From: Leptolyngbya iicbica LK
GTDB taxonomy: Bacteria; Cyanobacteriota; Cyanobacteriia; Phormidesmidales; Phormidesmidaceae
Direction of reading: 5' to 3'
NCBI RefSeq assembly: GCF_004212215.1
Contig: NZ_QVFV01000001.1
Location: forward strand, 272,740 to 336,739
DNA length: 64,000 nt
This document shows, piece after piece, positions 37,384 through 46,635 of this stretch. The stretch's first letter is position 1, and each line of letters opens with the position of its first letter. A program made the position numbers and the translations under genes. The notes under the pieces were generated by a model. That model worked only from the letters and a program-made list of their open reading frames with translations. It ran no database searches and was not told where the DNA came from.

Positions 37384-37490
37384 TTAGGAATGAGAATTGA
37401 ATTAAGTGTGGACAGCCGTCTCGGCTGTCTGAGGGCAAGCAAGATGCCTGCCCAACAAAACTTGGATTTGATAAAATCCTGATTCCCTAG
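37384..37490 (-). repeat. Palindromic repeat copy B
   Basis: A complete 107-bp copy in reverse orientation. Read on the minus strand it shows CAGGATTTTATCAAATCC, then TTGGGCAGGCATCTTGC, then GACAGCCGAGACGGCTGTC and CACACTTAATTCAATTC, closely matching copies A and C in that order. It lies between convergent 3' ends of the YdcF-like gene and the 154-residue membrane-protein gene. Confidence 0.88.
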
Positions 37491-37581
37491 GAGATGTCTG
37501 GAAAAGAATTGCCCACTCATAGGGCGTCATGGGCGCAGCGTCATGCACCGCAGCCGGATACTTTTGCTGCTGGAACTCTCT

Positions 37582-38046
37582 TTATTCAGCGGCGGCTTCG
37601 GGCGACTCGACAGGATTGGCAGCATCCACCGGATCAGTGGAGTTGCCAATTTGCTCAGGCAACTGCTCCACCCAGACAATGGGAATGTGCTGCGCTGACT
37701 CCCGCGCGCCGTTTTCTTGCAAGATTTGGCTCGTTTGCGCCGGGTCAAAATACCGGGTGAAATCTTTGCGGAGCCGGCGATTATGGACTTGCAGCGTAGC
37801 CACGGAATCTTCCAGTTCGCTTAAAACTTGGCGTTGGGTCTGGTGATAGGGCACCAACTTAACCAAAGCAGCGAGCGCCACCAAGGTCAGCACCAGGTTC
37901 ACCGTGAGCCGTCCCGTAAGCTCCCACCCCAAAGCGCGAAACCGCGCCGATCGCAACGACCGATGATATTGCTGCTGTCGCTTTTGGCGCAGCGACAACA
38001 CTTTTTCGGAAGGCTCAACATCTAAGGTCGGTTGAGGCAAGGACAT
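37582..38046 (-). CDS. Single-pass membrane protein with FtsL/FtsB-like layout
   Basis: A 154-residue protein: a basic cytoplasmic N-terminus (SLRQKRQQQYHRSLRSARFR), one transmembrane helix (about residues 49-67, VNLVLTLVALAALVKLVPY) and a short predicted coiled coil (QRQVLSELEDSVATLQVHNR) on the far side, then an acidic, Pro/Ala-rich tail. This layout is that of bitopic division-type proteins such as FtsL or FtsB, but sequence alone does not place it. It appears conserved-type and monocistronic. Function unknown. Confidence 0.7.
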   Translation of the reverse strand: MSLPQPTLDVEPSEKVLSLRQKRQQQYHRSLRSARFRALGWELTGRLTVNLVLTLVALAALVKLVPYHQTQRQVLSELEDSVATLQVHNRRLRKDFTRYFDPAQTSQILQENGARESAQHIPIVWVEQLPEQIGNSTDPVDAANPVESPEAAAE

Positions 38047-38198
38047 ACACGCTACTCACAGCACTGAACACAAGATAATGGGGCTAATTTTGGCGAACAA
38101 CCCGACATCAGCCCCCATTATGAAACAAAAATACACGAGAATGAGCTGAACTCGTCAAACCTCGGCAGGATAGGGATTTGAGCCACGGCACCGAATGG

Positions 38199-38825
38199 TT
38201 ACACAGCGGCATTGTAGGCCATCTGCCAAAAGTCTTTTTCCAACGCAGCCACCCGCAGAAAAGCTGTCTCTGCCGCTGCTTGTTCCCCTGGCGGGGCGAT
38301 CGCAAGAACCGTATCCGCCTGATTCGCCAACAGTTTCACATAGTCGGTGAACCCCGGATTGCCCCAGCGATCGGCAAATTCAGTATACGGAGCAGGCATC
38401 GGTCCAGGCAGTTGCCAGCCCTGATTGTAGGCGTACTCAATGGCCCACAACGCCGTCGCTTGCACAGCATAGGGCGCATTCACCAAGCTGCCCATAAACT
38501 CGCAGTAAATCTGGCAGGTCATTTGGCGTGGGGTGCTTAAATCGAGCGATCGCTCCGCCGCTTTTTCCCGAAACCAGTTCAGCTCATCCTGTAGGGCATT
38601 CAAGCCACTGAGCAAAATATCCAAGTGCTCATCGGGGGCCGCCGCCAATGTCCGCCCTACAAACCGGGTGAACTGCGTCACGAATAAATAATCCTGCACC
38701 AGCCAAGTATTGAACTGAGCCGGACGAATCGTGCCCTGCTGGCACTGCGTCAAAAACGGATGCACCGTCGCCGCCTGCCACGCCTCCGGATAAGTAGAGA
38801 GCAACCCTTCACACGTCAAAACCAT
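38199..38825 (-). CDS. TenA/thiaminase II family protein
   Basis: A 208-residue heme-oxygenase-like helical protein of the TenA family, which hydrolyses thiamin breakdown products (aminopyrimidine salvage). The N-terminal WQAATVHPFLTQCQ, the FNTWLVQDYLFVTQF motif, a Cys-Glu pair in IYCEFMGSL, and the C-terminal TALWAIEYAYNQGW with EKDFWQMAY agree with the family. ATG 38825 (MVLTCEGLL) is chosen over a TTG at 38864 that adds a spurious hydrophobic run. The exact substrate in cyanobacteria is not certain. Confidence 0.85.
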   Translation of the reverse strand: MVLTCEGLLSTYPEAWQAATVHPFLTQCQQGTIRPAQFNTWLVQDYLFVTQFTRFVGRTLAAAPDEHLDILLSGLNALQDELNWFREKAAERSLDLSTPRQMTCQIYCEFMGSLVNAPYAVQATALWAIEYAYNQGWQLPGPMPAPYTEFADRWGNPGFTDYVKLLANQADTVLAIAPPGEQAAAETAFLRVAALEKDFWQMAYNAAV

Positions 38826-39127
38826 CGCTACAAAAATCGCCAACAACACCGTTGATTGTGACAAAGTATTGGCCGCAGCGACACACCCGTGGTCCCAGCG
38901 TTCAGCATTAGAGAGGAAGGATGCTTGAGGGGTGAGGGAGCATGGGAGCGAGGGGGCGAGGGGGCGTTAGCTGTTGGCTCGGCCATTCAAGCTTCCGCAA
39001 GGGGGCGAGGGGGCGTGGGAGCAAGGGAGTTTCTGCCACTGTGCCACCCTGCGACTCTGCGACCCTCACACCGTGCCACCCTGCTACCCACACCCTGCCA
39101 CCCTCCTGCCTCTGCTAACTACTCACC
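38826..39127. other. Low-complexity divergent intergenic region
   Basis: No gene. The stretch 38930-39020 is repetitive (GAGGGGGCGAGGGGGCG occurs twice in related form) and 39040-39115 has repeated CCACCCTG/CACCCTGCCACC units. It separates tenA and the FtsX-type permease gene, which are divergent. No promoter could be chosen. Confidence 0.5.
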
Positions 39128-41491
39128 ATGACTGCTCTCGATCGCAAACTCATCCGTGACCTGCTACACCTGCGGGGCCAGGTGATTGCGATCGTGCTGA
39201 TTGTGGCTTGCGGCATTGCCAGCATGGTCACGATGCTGAGCGCCTACGATTCCCTCAAGCTGACCCAGCAGACCTATTACGACCAATATCGCTTTGCCGA
39301 TGTGTTTGTGCAGCTCAAGCGGGCACCCGAACATTTGCGCGATCGCATCCAGGCCATTCCTGGCGTGCAGCAGGTGCAAACGCGGGTGGTGCGCGATGTC
39401 ATTATCGATGTCCCTGGCCTAGAAGAACCAGCAACGGGACGGTTAATTAGCATCCCCGAGCAGCGCCCCCCTCAGTTGAATGGCCTGGCCCTACGGGAGG
39501 GCCGTTATATCAACCCAGGGCGGCGGGATGAGGTGATGGTGAGTGAAACCTTTGCGGCGGCTAATGATCTCGCGATCGGCGACACCCTAGGCGCTGTCAT
39601 CAATGGGCGGTGGCAAAACTTACGCATTGTCGGCACAGCGCTCTCCCCCGAATATGTGTACGAAATTCGCGGCACAGATTTAGTGCCGGACAATCAGCGC
39701 TTTGGGGTGATCTGGATGGGGCGGCAGGCCTTAGGCACCGCCTTTGACATGGATGGCGCGTTTAACGATGCCAATCTGCTGCTGACGAAAGGAGCCAGCG
39801 AACCCGCTGTCATTTTCCAGCTCGATCGCCTGTTGGAACCCTATGGCGGGTTGGGTGCCTATGGTCGCCGCGACCAAATTTCCCACCGCTTTTTGTCAGA
39901 CGAAATCACCAGCCTGCGGGCCACTGCCGTGATCATGCCCATCATCTTTTTGGGCATTGCCGCCTTTTTGCTGAACTTACTGCTGGCGCGGCTCGTCAGC
40001 ACCCAACGTGACCAAATCGCCGTGCTCAAGGCGTTTGGGTACAGCAATGGGGATGTGGGCTGGCATTATCTCAAGCTGGTGACGTTGGTGGTGTTAGCGG
40101 GTACCTTGCTGGGCTTGGGCCTGGGCCTGTGGATGGGCGAAGCCGTCACCCGCAACTATGCCAATTATTACCACTTCCCGGTGTTGACCTTCGAGGTGGA
40201 ACCCAGCCTGGTCATCATCTCCCTCGCGGTGAGCTTGGCGGCGGCACTTACCGGAGCGTTTGTTGCGGTGCAACAAGCGGTGCGTCTGCCCCCCGCCGAG
40301 GCGATGCGGCCCGAGCCCCCTGCCCAATTTCGTCCCACCTTGGTGGAGCAGTTGGGCTTACAGCGCTGCTTTTCCCCTGCTGGACGCATCATTTTGCGGA
40401 ATGTAGAACGCCAGCCCATTAAAGCGGGTTTGACGATTTTGGGCTTGTCCCTAGCCGTGGCGATCCTCGTGGTGGGCAATTCTTTTAGCGATGCGATCAA
40501 CTATTTGATTCGGGTGCAGTTCTACGAGATTCAGCAAGAGGACATCACCCTCACCTTTACGGAACCGCTATCCGGCAGTGCTCAATTTGACTTGCACCAT
40601 TTGCCGGGGGTAATTCGGGTCGAACCGTTTCGGGCCGTCCCGGCGCGGTTGCGGTTTCAGCAGCGGACCTATCTGGGGGGCCTGACGGGGTTGCCCGCCG
40701 AGGGCAGCTTGCGTCGCCTGATGGATCGTGATTTGAACTTGTTAACATTGCCCACCCAAGGGGTGCTGCTGACCGACAAGCTGGCGGACATCCTCGGGGT
40801 GCAGCCGGGCGACACCCTCACCGTTGAGGTGTTAGAGGGGGCACGTCCCCAGCGTGAAGTGCCCGTGGTGGGCTTGGTCAAAGAATGGGTGGGGGTGGCA
40901 GCTTATATGAATTTGTCGGCGCTGAATCAGCTAATGAGAGAAGACACAGCGCTCTCGGGGGCCTACCTGACGGTCGAGCCAGCCTCTCTGGAGGCCATCT
41001 ATGCCGAGCTGAAGGTGACGCCCGCCGTTGCTAGTGTTGCCCTGCGGCAAAACAGTCTCGATCGCTTTGAAGAAACCATCTCCGGCAACTTAGCCGTATT
41101 CACCACGGTGATTGCGATGTTTGCCACGATCATTGCCTTTGGGGTGGTTTACAACGCTGCCCGCATTGCCTTATCAGAGCGGGGGCGCGAGTTAGCGACC
41201 CTGCGCATCATGGGCTTTTCGCGGGCGGAAGTGGGCTTCATTCTGCTGGGCGAACAGGCGCTACTGTTGGGCGTGGCCATCCCTCTGGGCTGTGCCCTGG
41301 GCTTTGGCCTGGCGGCATTGATGAGTGTGGCTTACGATACGGAGCTCTATCGCTGGCCGCTGGTAGTGAGTCGGGCGACCTACGGCCTGGCGATCGCCAT
41401 CATTGCGATCGCGGCCCTGATTTCCGGCGGGTTGATTTTACGGCAGATCACCCGCCTCGACCTCGTTGCCGTGTTGAAAACCCGTGAGTAA
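39128..41491 (+). CDS. FtsX/MacB-like ABC transporter permease (two FtsX domains)
   Basis: A 787-residue inner-membrane permease. After an N-terminal helix (AIVLIVACGIASMVTMLSAY) comes a large periplasmic domain, three helices of a first FtsX domain (about residues 265-385), a fourth helix and second periplasmic domain (about 430-640), then a second set of three helices ending in TRLDLVAVLKTRE. This duplicated layout is typical of type VII or LolC/YtrF-like permeases. The HlyD adaptor gene begins 17 bp downstream with an AAGGAG site. The ATPase is not in the window, so the substrate and energising subunit are unknown. Confidence 0.88.
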   Translation: MTALDRKLIRDLLHLRGQVIAIVLIVACGIASMVTMLSAYDSLKLTQQTYYDQYRFADVFVQLKRAPEHLRDRIQAIPGVQQVQTRVVRDVIIDVPGLEEPATGRLISIPEQRPPQLNGLALREGRYINPGRRDEVMVSETFAAANDLAIGDTLGAVINGRWQNLRIVGTALSPEYVYEIRGTDLVPDNQRFGVIWMGRQALGTAFDMDGAFNDANLLLTKGASEPAVIFQLDRLLEPYGGLGAYGRRDQISHRFLSDEITSLRATAVIMPIIFLGIAAFLLNLLLARLVSTQRDQIAVLKAFGYSNGDVGWHYLKLVTLVVLAGTLLGLGLGLWMGEAVTRNYANYYHFPVLTFEVEPSLVIISLAVSLAAALTGAFVAVQQAVRLPPAEAMRPEPPAQFRPTLVEQLGLQRCFSPAGRIILRNVERQPIKAGLTILGLSLAVAILVVGNSFSDAINYLIRVQFYEIQQEDITLTFTEPLSGSAQFDLHHLPGVIRVEPFRAVPARLRFQQRTYLGGLTGLPAEGSLRRLMDRDLNLLTLPTQGVLLTDKLADILGVQPGDTLTVEVLEGARPQREVPVVGLVKEWVGVAAYMNLSALNQLMREDTALSGAYLTVEPASLEAIYAELKVTPAVASVALRQNSLDRFEETISGNLAVFTTVIAMFATIIAFGVVYNAARIALSERGRELATLRIMGFSRAEVGFILLGEQALLLGVAIPLGCALGFGLAALMSVAYDTELYRWPLVVSRATYGLAIAIIAIAALISGGLILRQITRLDLVAVLKTRE

Positions 41492-41508
41492 GTAAAAGGA
41501 GTAACTAA

Positions 41509-42915
41509 ATGGCTCACGATACTGATTTGCGGCAATCTGCCCAGCCAGAGGCAGCCGAGTCGCCAACCGACTCAAAGTCATCGCGCTGGTCTTGGCGATC
41601 GCTCGACCAGCGGTGGTGGTACTTGCTGGCGGGCTTAGGGCTAGTGGGGCTCGGTAGTTGGGCCTTACGCCCGAGTCCGCAGCGGGTCGACCTGGTCACG
41701 GTGGAGCGAGGCTCGCTAGAGGTGTCCGTAGAGGCCGAAGGTCGCACCCGCGTGCGCGATCGCTTCGTGGTGTCAGCGCCGGTGGATGGTCGCCTCACCC
41801 GCATTGAGCTGCTACCGGGCGATGCCGTCACCGACAATCAGGTCGTCGCCCGCATTGACCCGCTGCCCCTCACCAGCGAAGTGCAGCAAGCGCAAGCTCG
41901 CATGGATGAGATTCGCGCTCAAATGGCCGGGGTCGAAACGCTGCGCCCGAAGGAAGCCGCACTGCAACAGGCCCAAAGCCGCATTACGGCAGCCCAAGCC
42001 GAGCAGCAACGAGCCACCGCTGACCTCGCCCGCGCCGAGGCCAGTCTACAGCAGGCGCAACGGGACATGACTCGCGCCAACGAGTTAGCCGCCCAAGGCG
42101 CCATTTCCGAGCAGCAGCGAGAATCAGCGGGACTCGCGGCGACCGCCCGCCAGCAAGACCGCAATGCCGCCCAGCAGCAAGTAGCGAGTGCTGAGGCCGC
42201 GATCGCCGCCGCCCGCGACGACCTCAACATCCTCCAGGCCGAGCAACAAGACCCCGATTATTTGCTGGATGTGTATCAAGCGGAAATGGCCAGCGCCGAA
42301 GCCCAACTGGCCCGCTTGGCCGACGAGGCTCGCCGCACCGACATTGTGGCTCCCGCGGCGGGGCAAGTGCTGCGCGTGTTGGAAGAAAGTGCCCGCTTCG
42401 TCACTGCTGGAACGCCGCTGCTGGAAATCGGCGACGCGGCCCAATTGGAAATCGTGATCGATGTACTGTCCAGCGATGCGGTAAAAATTCAGCCGGGCGA
42501 TCGCATTCACCTCAACCAGTGGGGCGGCGACGATACGCTGGCAGCTCAAGTGACCTATTTAGAACCCAGCGCTTTTACCAAAGTCTCCGCCCTCGGGGTC
42601 GAAGAGCAGCGCGTTAACGTTATCGCCAACTTCACCAACCCCGACGTGCCCCTGGGCGACAGCTTCCGCGTCGATACGCAAATCGTGATTGATGAGAATC
42701 CCGACGCCCTCATTATCCCCATCAGCGCCCTTTTTCCCTGCGAACCGGGCACCTGCGTCTTCACAGTAGAGAACAATCGCGCTCGACAAACAACCGTAGA
42801 AATCGGCCTGCGCAATACCTTTGACGCTGAAGTCACCGACGGGCTGGCCGTCGGCGATATCGTTATTGCGTACCCAGAGTCCGTGGATGGGGGCGATCGC
42901 GTCCAGCCCCGTTAA
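41509..42915 (+). CDS. HlyD/MacA-type periplasmic adaptor subunit
   Basis: A 468-residue membrane-fusion protein. One transmembrane helix (about residues 35-55, WWYLLAGLGLVGLGSWALR) is followed by half-lipoyl sequences (VSAPVDGRLTRIELLPGDAV), a long Gln/Ala-rich coiled-coil hairpin (about 115-250), the second half-lipoyl (IVAPAAGQVLRVLEE) and a beta-barrel domain. A Cys pair near the end (FPCEPGTCVFTV) might form a disulphide. It should link the adjacent permease to an outer-membrane TolC-like channel. The AAGGAG Shine-Dalgarno and 17-bp spacing indicate an operon. Confidence 0.9.
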   Translation: MAHDTDLRQSAQPEAAESPTDSKSSRWSWRSLDQRWWYLLAGLGLVGLGSWALRPSPQRVDLVTVERGSLEVSVEAEGRTRVRDRFVVSAPVDGRLTRIELLPGDAVTDNQVVARIDPLPLTSEVQQAQARMDEIRAQMAGVETLRPKEAALQQAQSRITAAQAEQQRATADLARAEASLQQAQRDMTRANELAAQGAISEQQRESAGLAATARQQDRNAAQQQVASAEAAIAAARDDLNILQAEQQDPDYLLDVYQAEMASAEAQLARLADEARRTDIVAPAAGQVLRVLEESARFVTAGTPLLEIGDAAQLEIVIDVLSSDAVKIQPGDRIHLNQWGGDDTLAAQVTYLEPSAFTKVSALGVEEQRVNVIANFTNPDVPLGDSFRVDTQIVIDENPDALIIPISALFPCEPGTCVFTVENNRARQTTVEIGLRNTFDAEVTDGLAVGDIVIAYPESVDGGDRVQPR

Positions 42916-43330
42916 TGCCAATGACTGAGTCCAACTCGCAAAATGCTATCCGTATTACCCAAGCCTTCTCCCTGCGACGAATGACTATAGCGTTGCGCAG
43001 ATAGCTCTGTTCATCGCCTTGGCAGAAAACCGAGGGGATTGAGATTGAGAAAGCCAGATTTTGTGAAATCCAAGTTGGGACAGGCATCTTGCCTGCTTAG
43101 AGACAGCCGAGACGGCTGTCCACACTTAGATGGAATGCCAATTCTTTAAGCTTTTGGGCTCTCGGCACCTGACTGCGGATTGCTATATCAAAGCGCGGCC
43201 TGAAGCTTTGTAAACTAACGGTATCAGCCATCACCGTCTGATAGATTTGTCAGAGGCTGCGAAGCCGCCCCCGTCTTGAGAGGAAATCAGCGACATCCAC
43301 TCAGACCCCGCCCACAGGAATTGCTCATCC
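42916..43330. other. Intergenic region containing repeat copy C
   Basis: No gene seen in 415 bp. It contains the palindromic repeat at 43055-43150; the remaining DNA has no clear gene. The methyltransferase promoter should be in 43150-43330 but I could not define it. Confidence 0.5.
43055..43150 (+). repeat. Palindromic repeat copy C (uninterrupted)
   Basis: Contains AGATTTTGTGAAATCC, the uninterrupted stem ACAGGCATCTTGCCTGC (43080-43095) and GACAGCCGAGACGGCTGTC (43102-43120) followed by CACACTTAGATGGAATGCC. This copy shows the sequence of the middle stem into which the IS at 12152 inserted in copy A. Confidence 0.88.
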
Positions 43331-44530
43331 ATGTCAGACTCCCAGCAGATCAGCGCCGCCGTTGCCAAGCTCTACGACACGTACCCCTTTCCGCCAGAAC
43401 CGCTGTTGGACGAGCCGCCCCCTGGCTACAACTGGCGCTGGAATTGGCTCACGGCCTACGCCTTTTGTACGGGCCAAAAGCCGCCCCGCCAGGATGTGCG
43501 CATTCTCGATGCCGGTTGCGGCACCGGCGTCGGCACCGAATATTTAGTGCATCTCAATCCTGAAGCCACTGTGACCGGCATTGATTTGAGTGCCGGAGCC
43601 CTCGCGGTCGCGAAAGAACGCTGCCAGAAATCGGGAGCCACGCGGGCCGAGTTTCATCACCTCAGTTTGTTTGATGCCGAGCAGTTGCCGGGGGAATTTG
43701 ACCTCATCAATTGCGTCGGGGTGTTGCATCACACGCCTGATCCCATTGGCGGCATTCAAGCCCTGGCGAAAAAGCTGGCCCCTGGCGGCTTGCTGCACGT
43801 CTTTGTGTATGGTGAACTCGGTCGCTGGGAAATCAAGTTAATGCAGGAGGCGATCGCGCTGCTGCAGGGAGATCGCCGGGGCGATTATACCGATGGGGTC
43901 GCGATCGGTCGCCAAATTTTTGCCCACCTGCCCGAAAACAACCGCTTGCGGCAGCGCGAGCAAGAGCGCTGGTCGTTGGAAAATCAGCGGGATGAATGCT
44001 TCGCTGACATGTACGTCCATCCCCAAGAAATCGACTACAACATCAATACTGTGTTTGACTTGATTGATGCCTCGGGGTTGGAATTCGTCGGCTTGTCGAA
44101 TCCCCATGCGTGGGATCTCAAGCGTCTGGTTGGCACGGCTCCCGAGTTGATGGAGCGGGCGCAGGGGCTGAGCGATCGCGATCGTTATCGGCTGATCGAA
44201 CTCCTCGACCCTGGTAACGTCACCCACTACGAATTCTTCTTAGCCCGCCCCCCGTTGCCCAAACAAACCTGGCAGGACGATGCCACCTTGCTAAAGGCCA
44301 TCCCCGAACCCAGTCCCTGCCTGGAAAGTTGGGAACACAGCCCCCAATTTTTCAACCAGGACTATCAACTGGTGACCTTGGAACAGGCTCCGTGGGAGTT
44401 TCTCGTCGCCTCGGGTAAAGCATCCGGCCAACAATCTGTCGGGGAGATTTTGGCCACCGTTGACTGTACTTTGGACGACGTGCGATCGCTCCAGCAACAG
44501 CAGTACCTTCTGCTCACGCCAGGATCATGA
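43331..44530 (+). CDS. Class I SAM-dependent methyltransferase
   Basis: A 399-residue protein with a Rossmann methyltransferase domain: motif I ILDAGCGTGVGTEYL (about residue 58), the acidic residue in VTGIDLSAGAL, and motif IV-like LINCVGVLHHTPDP. The N-terminal YDTYPFPPEPLLDEPPPGYN is an unusual Pro-rich lead seen in a cyanobacterial subgroup. A C-terminal domain of about 170 residues follows. Substrate unknown. Its 3' end is only 10 bp from that of cpcF, which converges. Confidence 0.88.
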   Translation: MSDSQQISAAVAKLYDTYPFPPEPLLDEPPPGYNWRWNWLTAYAFCTGQKPPRQDVRILDAGCGTGVGTEYLVHLNPEATVTGIDLSAGALAVAKERCQKSGATRAEFHHLSLFDAEQLPGEFDLINCVGVLHHTPDPIGGIQALAKKLAPGGLLHVFVYGELGRWEIKLMQEAIALLQGDRRGDYTDGVAIGRQIFAHLPENNRLRQREQERWSLENQRDECFADMYVHPQEIDYNINTVFDLIDASGLEFVGLSNPHAWDLKRLVGTAPELMERAQGLSDRDRYRLIELLDPGNVTHYEFFLARPPLPKQTWQDDATLLKAIPEPSPCLESWEHSPQFFNQDYQLVTLEQAPWEFLVASGKASGQQSVGEILATVDCTLDDVRSLQQQQYLLLTPGS

Positions 44531-44540
44531 TCTGATTTGG

Positions 44541-45182
44541 TTACGGCAAGGGCATCAAGGCCATCTGAGCGCGAGCCCGCACCACAATCTCGGCGTCTTC
44601 ATGGCTGCAAGCGGATAGCCGCTGTTTAATTTCTTCCACCCTTTCATCTGACTCAGGCTGGGCTGTCATCAAACCTGAAAGTCCGACAATCGCGGCATAA
44701 CGCACCACCCATTCGGGGTCATCCAAAGCGACTAGCAGCGTATCGATCGCTAGAGCTAGAGCCGCTGCCCGGTGCTCATCTGGCAGCGCATCCCAGTCGA
44801 TAAAGCCGAGGCCCTTGGCCGCCGCCCGCCGAACACTCAGCGCAAAATCACCCCGTGCCGTTTCCATCAGCACGTCCAGCGCACGCGGGTCGCCAATCAT
44901 CGACAAGGCCCGAATCGCCCACGCCCTCGCCCCATAGTTGTACCCGTCCAACTGCTCCAGCAAGGCTGGAACGGCGTCCTGGCCCAAGGCAACTAAGCCA
45001 TCTACCGCCGCTACCGCTGCCCCCGGATTATTGAACCCGAGGACGGTGATCAGGGTGGTCACGGCTTCGGGTGATTGGGCTGCTGCCAGCGATCGCACCG
45101 CACCCACCAGAGCGGCAGCAGAATCAGCCGTTTCCACAGCATTAATCAACGATTGAATATTGACAGAATCGGTCACAAGCAT
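44541..45182 (-). CDS. cpcF: Phycocyanin alpha phycocyanobilin lyase subunit CpcF
   Basis: A 213-residue protein made of HEAT-like helical repeats (PBS lyase repeats), e.g. AIRALSMIGDPRALDVLMET and AAAKGLGFIDWDALPDE. With CpcE it forms the heterodimer that attaches phycocyanobilin to Cys84 of CpcA. Position as the last gene after cpcE, its length and the repeat content support CpcF. The gene begins 65 bp after the cpcE stop and ends 10 bp from the convergent methyltransferase gene. Confidence 0.9.
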   Translation of the reverse strand: MLVTDSVNIQSLINAVETADSAAALVGAVRSLAAAQSPEAVTTLITVLGFNNPGAAVAAVDGLVALGQDAVPALLEQLDGYNYGARAWAIRALSMIGDPRALDVLMETARGDFALSVRRAAAKGLGFIDWDALPDEHRAAALALAIDTLLVALDDPEWVVRYAAIVGLSGLMTAQPESDERVEEIKQRLSACSHEDAEIVVRARAQMALMPLP

Positions 45183-45247
45183 GGAAGTGATGAGTAGAAA
45201 AGTTGGTCTCTAGCAAACCGCCAGCGAAATCGTCGCGATTGTGAGTT

Positions 45248-46066
45248 TTACAGCAATCCGTCCATCAGCTGCATGACCTCGATGGCACGGGGCGTGAGTT
45301 CAAGGTCCCTCGACGGCTCACAGGCTAAATGGTTGTCCATCAAGCCCTTCATGGCAATCAGTTTCAGACTGTTTTCGGTGAGGGCGGAGGCGATCGCTTC
45401 CGCCGCTGGCAGATAGCCAATCGCCCCCAAATCCATCAGGGCCGAGCGCCGCAATTGCAGACTGTGCCCTTGCAAGGTGGTAATCAAGCGATCGGCATAT
45501 TGCGCATCGTCTGTGAGTTGATAAAGAGCCCGCGCCGCCGCATTTTTGACGGTGGCGAACTCATGGTCAATGAAGGGCTGGATGGCGGCGATCGCCTCCG
45601 TCACTCGCAGCATACCCAGCGCCTCAATAATGGCGGCATAGGGTTGCGTGAGATGCGGCTTGCCGGGCACCTGAGTGGCCGCCTCAATCCCCCCATCCAG
45701 CAGCGCTAATAAATCAGGCGCACACTGAGCGTCACCCAGTTCCGCCAGCGCTTGGGCAGCAGCTTCGCGCACATAATAATCATCACTGCTGAGGCAGCGG
45801 GTCAGGGCTGGCACCACGCGGGTATTCCCCAACTTGCCCAGGGCGCGAGCGGCATTACGCCGTAGCGGATAGCCCCCATCCGGCGAGCGACTGTCGGTAT
45901 CTTCCAGCGCAGCTTCTAGGGCATCAATCACCACGGGCTCGTCGACGCGAAAGCGCCCCAGCCACCAAGCCGCGTAATATCGCAAGCTGGGATCAGCCGT
46001 TTGCTGCAGGTTAGCGATCGCCTCTTCTTTGGTCAGCGATTCACTCGTAATTTCAATATCCGTCAT
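45248..46066 (-). CDS. cpcE: Phycocyanin alpha phycocyanobilin lyase subunit CpcE
   Basis: A 272-residue HEAT-repeat protein. The segment LRYYAAWWLGRFRVDEP, the YPLRRNAARALGKLG repeat and the EALGMLRVTEAIAAIQPF repeat are typical of CpcE. It acts with CpcF in attaching bilin to alpha phycocyanin. ATG 46066 (MTDIEITSESLTKEEA) is selected; a frame from 46105 would add a hydrophobic 13-residue leader not expected for a cytoplasmic enzyme. It follows cpcD by about 180 bp. Confidence 0.92.
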   Translation of the reverse strand: MTDIEITSESLTKEEAIANLQQTADPSLRYYAAWWLGRFRVDEPVVIDALEAALEDTDSRSPDGGYPLRRNAARALGKLGNTRVVPALTRCLSSDDYYVREAAAQALAELGDAQCAPDLLALLDGGIEAATQVPGKPHLTQPYAAIIEALGMLRVTEAIAAIQPFIDHEFATVKNAAARALYQLTDDAQYADRLITTLQGHSLQLRRSALMDLGAIGYLPAAEAIASALTENSLKLIAMKGLMDNHLACEPSRDLELTPRAIEVMQLMDGLL

Positions 46067-46249
46067 CAGAGAAAAAGACAATAAAAGCAAAATAAAGAGA
46101 CGCACTTATGGAATTCAAAGAATCCGAGAAAAACGGTGTTTTCACACAGGTTCTTCGGCTCCCTAGAGCCCCATAATGGCGTCTCAAAAGTAAGATTGAG
46201 AACCCCAAAGGGTGAGTTAGCACAGTTGGTGAGGGTCACCAACCACGAC

Positions 46250-46486
46250 TTATTCGCCAGTTAATGGCTTGATGCTGACAATCTCACCACCCATGCGAGT
46301 GATGCGCTGCATCTCTTGATTCATGCGGCTATAGGGCACCTTGATAAAGATGCTGCCGCTCTGACGAATGGGATACCCATTCTTGTCAGTTTCCTGGTTT
46401 TGACGCATGCCGGTCACTTCGTACAAAAACATGCGCCCCTTAGACGGGGAAGCGGTCGCAGTCCCGAAGGCATTTTGACCCATCAT
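46250..46486 (-). CDS. cpcD: Phycobilisome rod capping linker CpcD
   Basis: A 78-residue CpcD-domain linker that caps the distal end of phycocyanin rods. The domain reads GRMFLYEVTGMRQNQETD, then IFIKVPYSRMNQEMQRI and a closing GGEIVSI. ATG 46486 is chosen because GGAG lies 10 nt upstream; ATG 46483 is equally in frame, and 46507 would begin in the Shine-Dalgarno region. Length and order match other cpc operons. Confidence 0.92.
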   Translation of the reverse strand: MMGQNAFGTATASPSKGRMFLYEVTGMRQNQETDKNGYPIRQSGSIFIKVPYSRMNQEMQRITRMGGEIVSIKPLTGE

Positions 46487-46635
46487 GTAGAGATATCTCC
46501 TACGCAATAAAACAGCATCTCCACTGTAAGTAAGGAGATCACTGCAAGATGTTCTTCTCAGTACTAAACAGTGGGATTAAGTCACAAATCAGGGCAGGCA
46601 AAGCCCACCCTGATCGCATTCTAACCAGCCGCTAA

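Noticed and set aside
38930-39115. Tandem G- and C-rich repeats as a possible CRISPR or VNTR
   Set aside because: Units are short and irregular without spacers; low-complexity DNA only.
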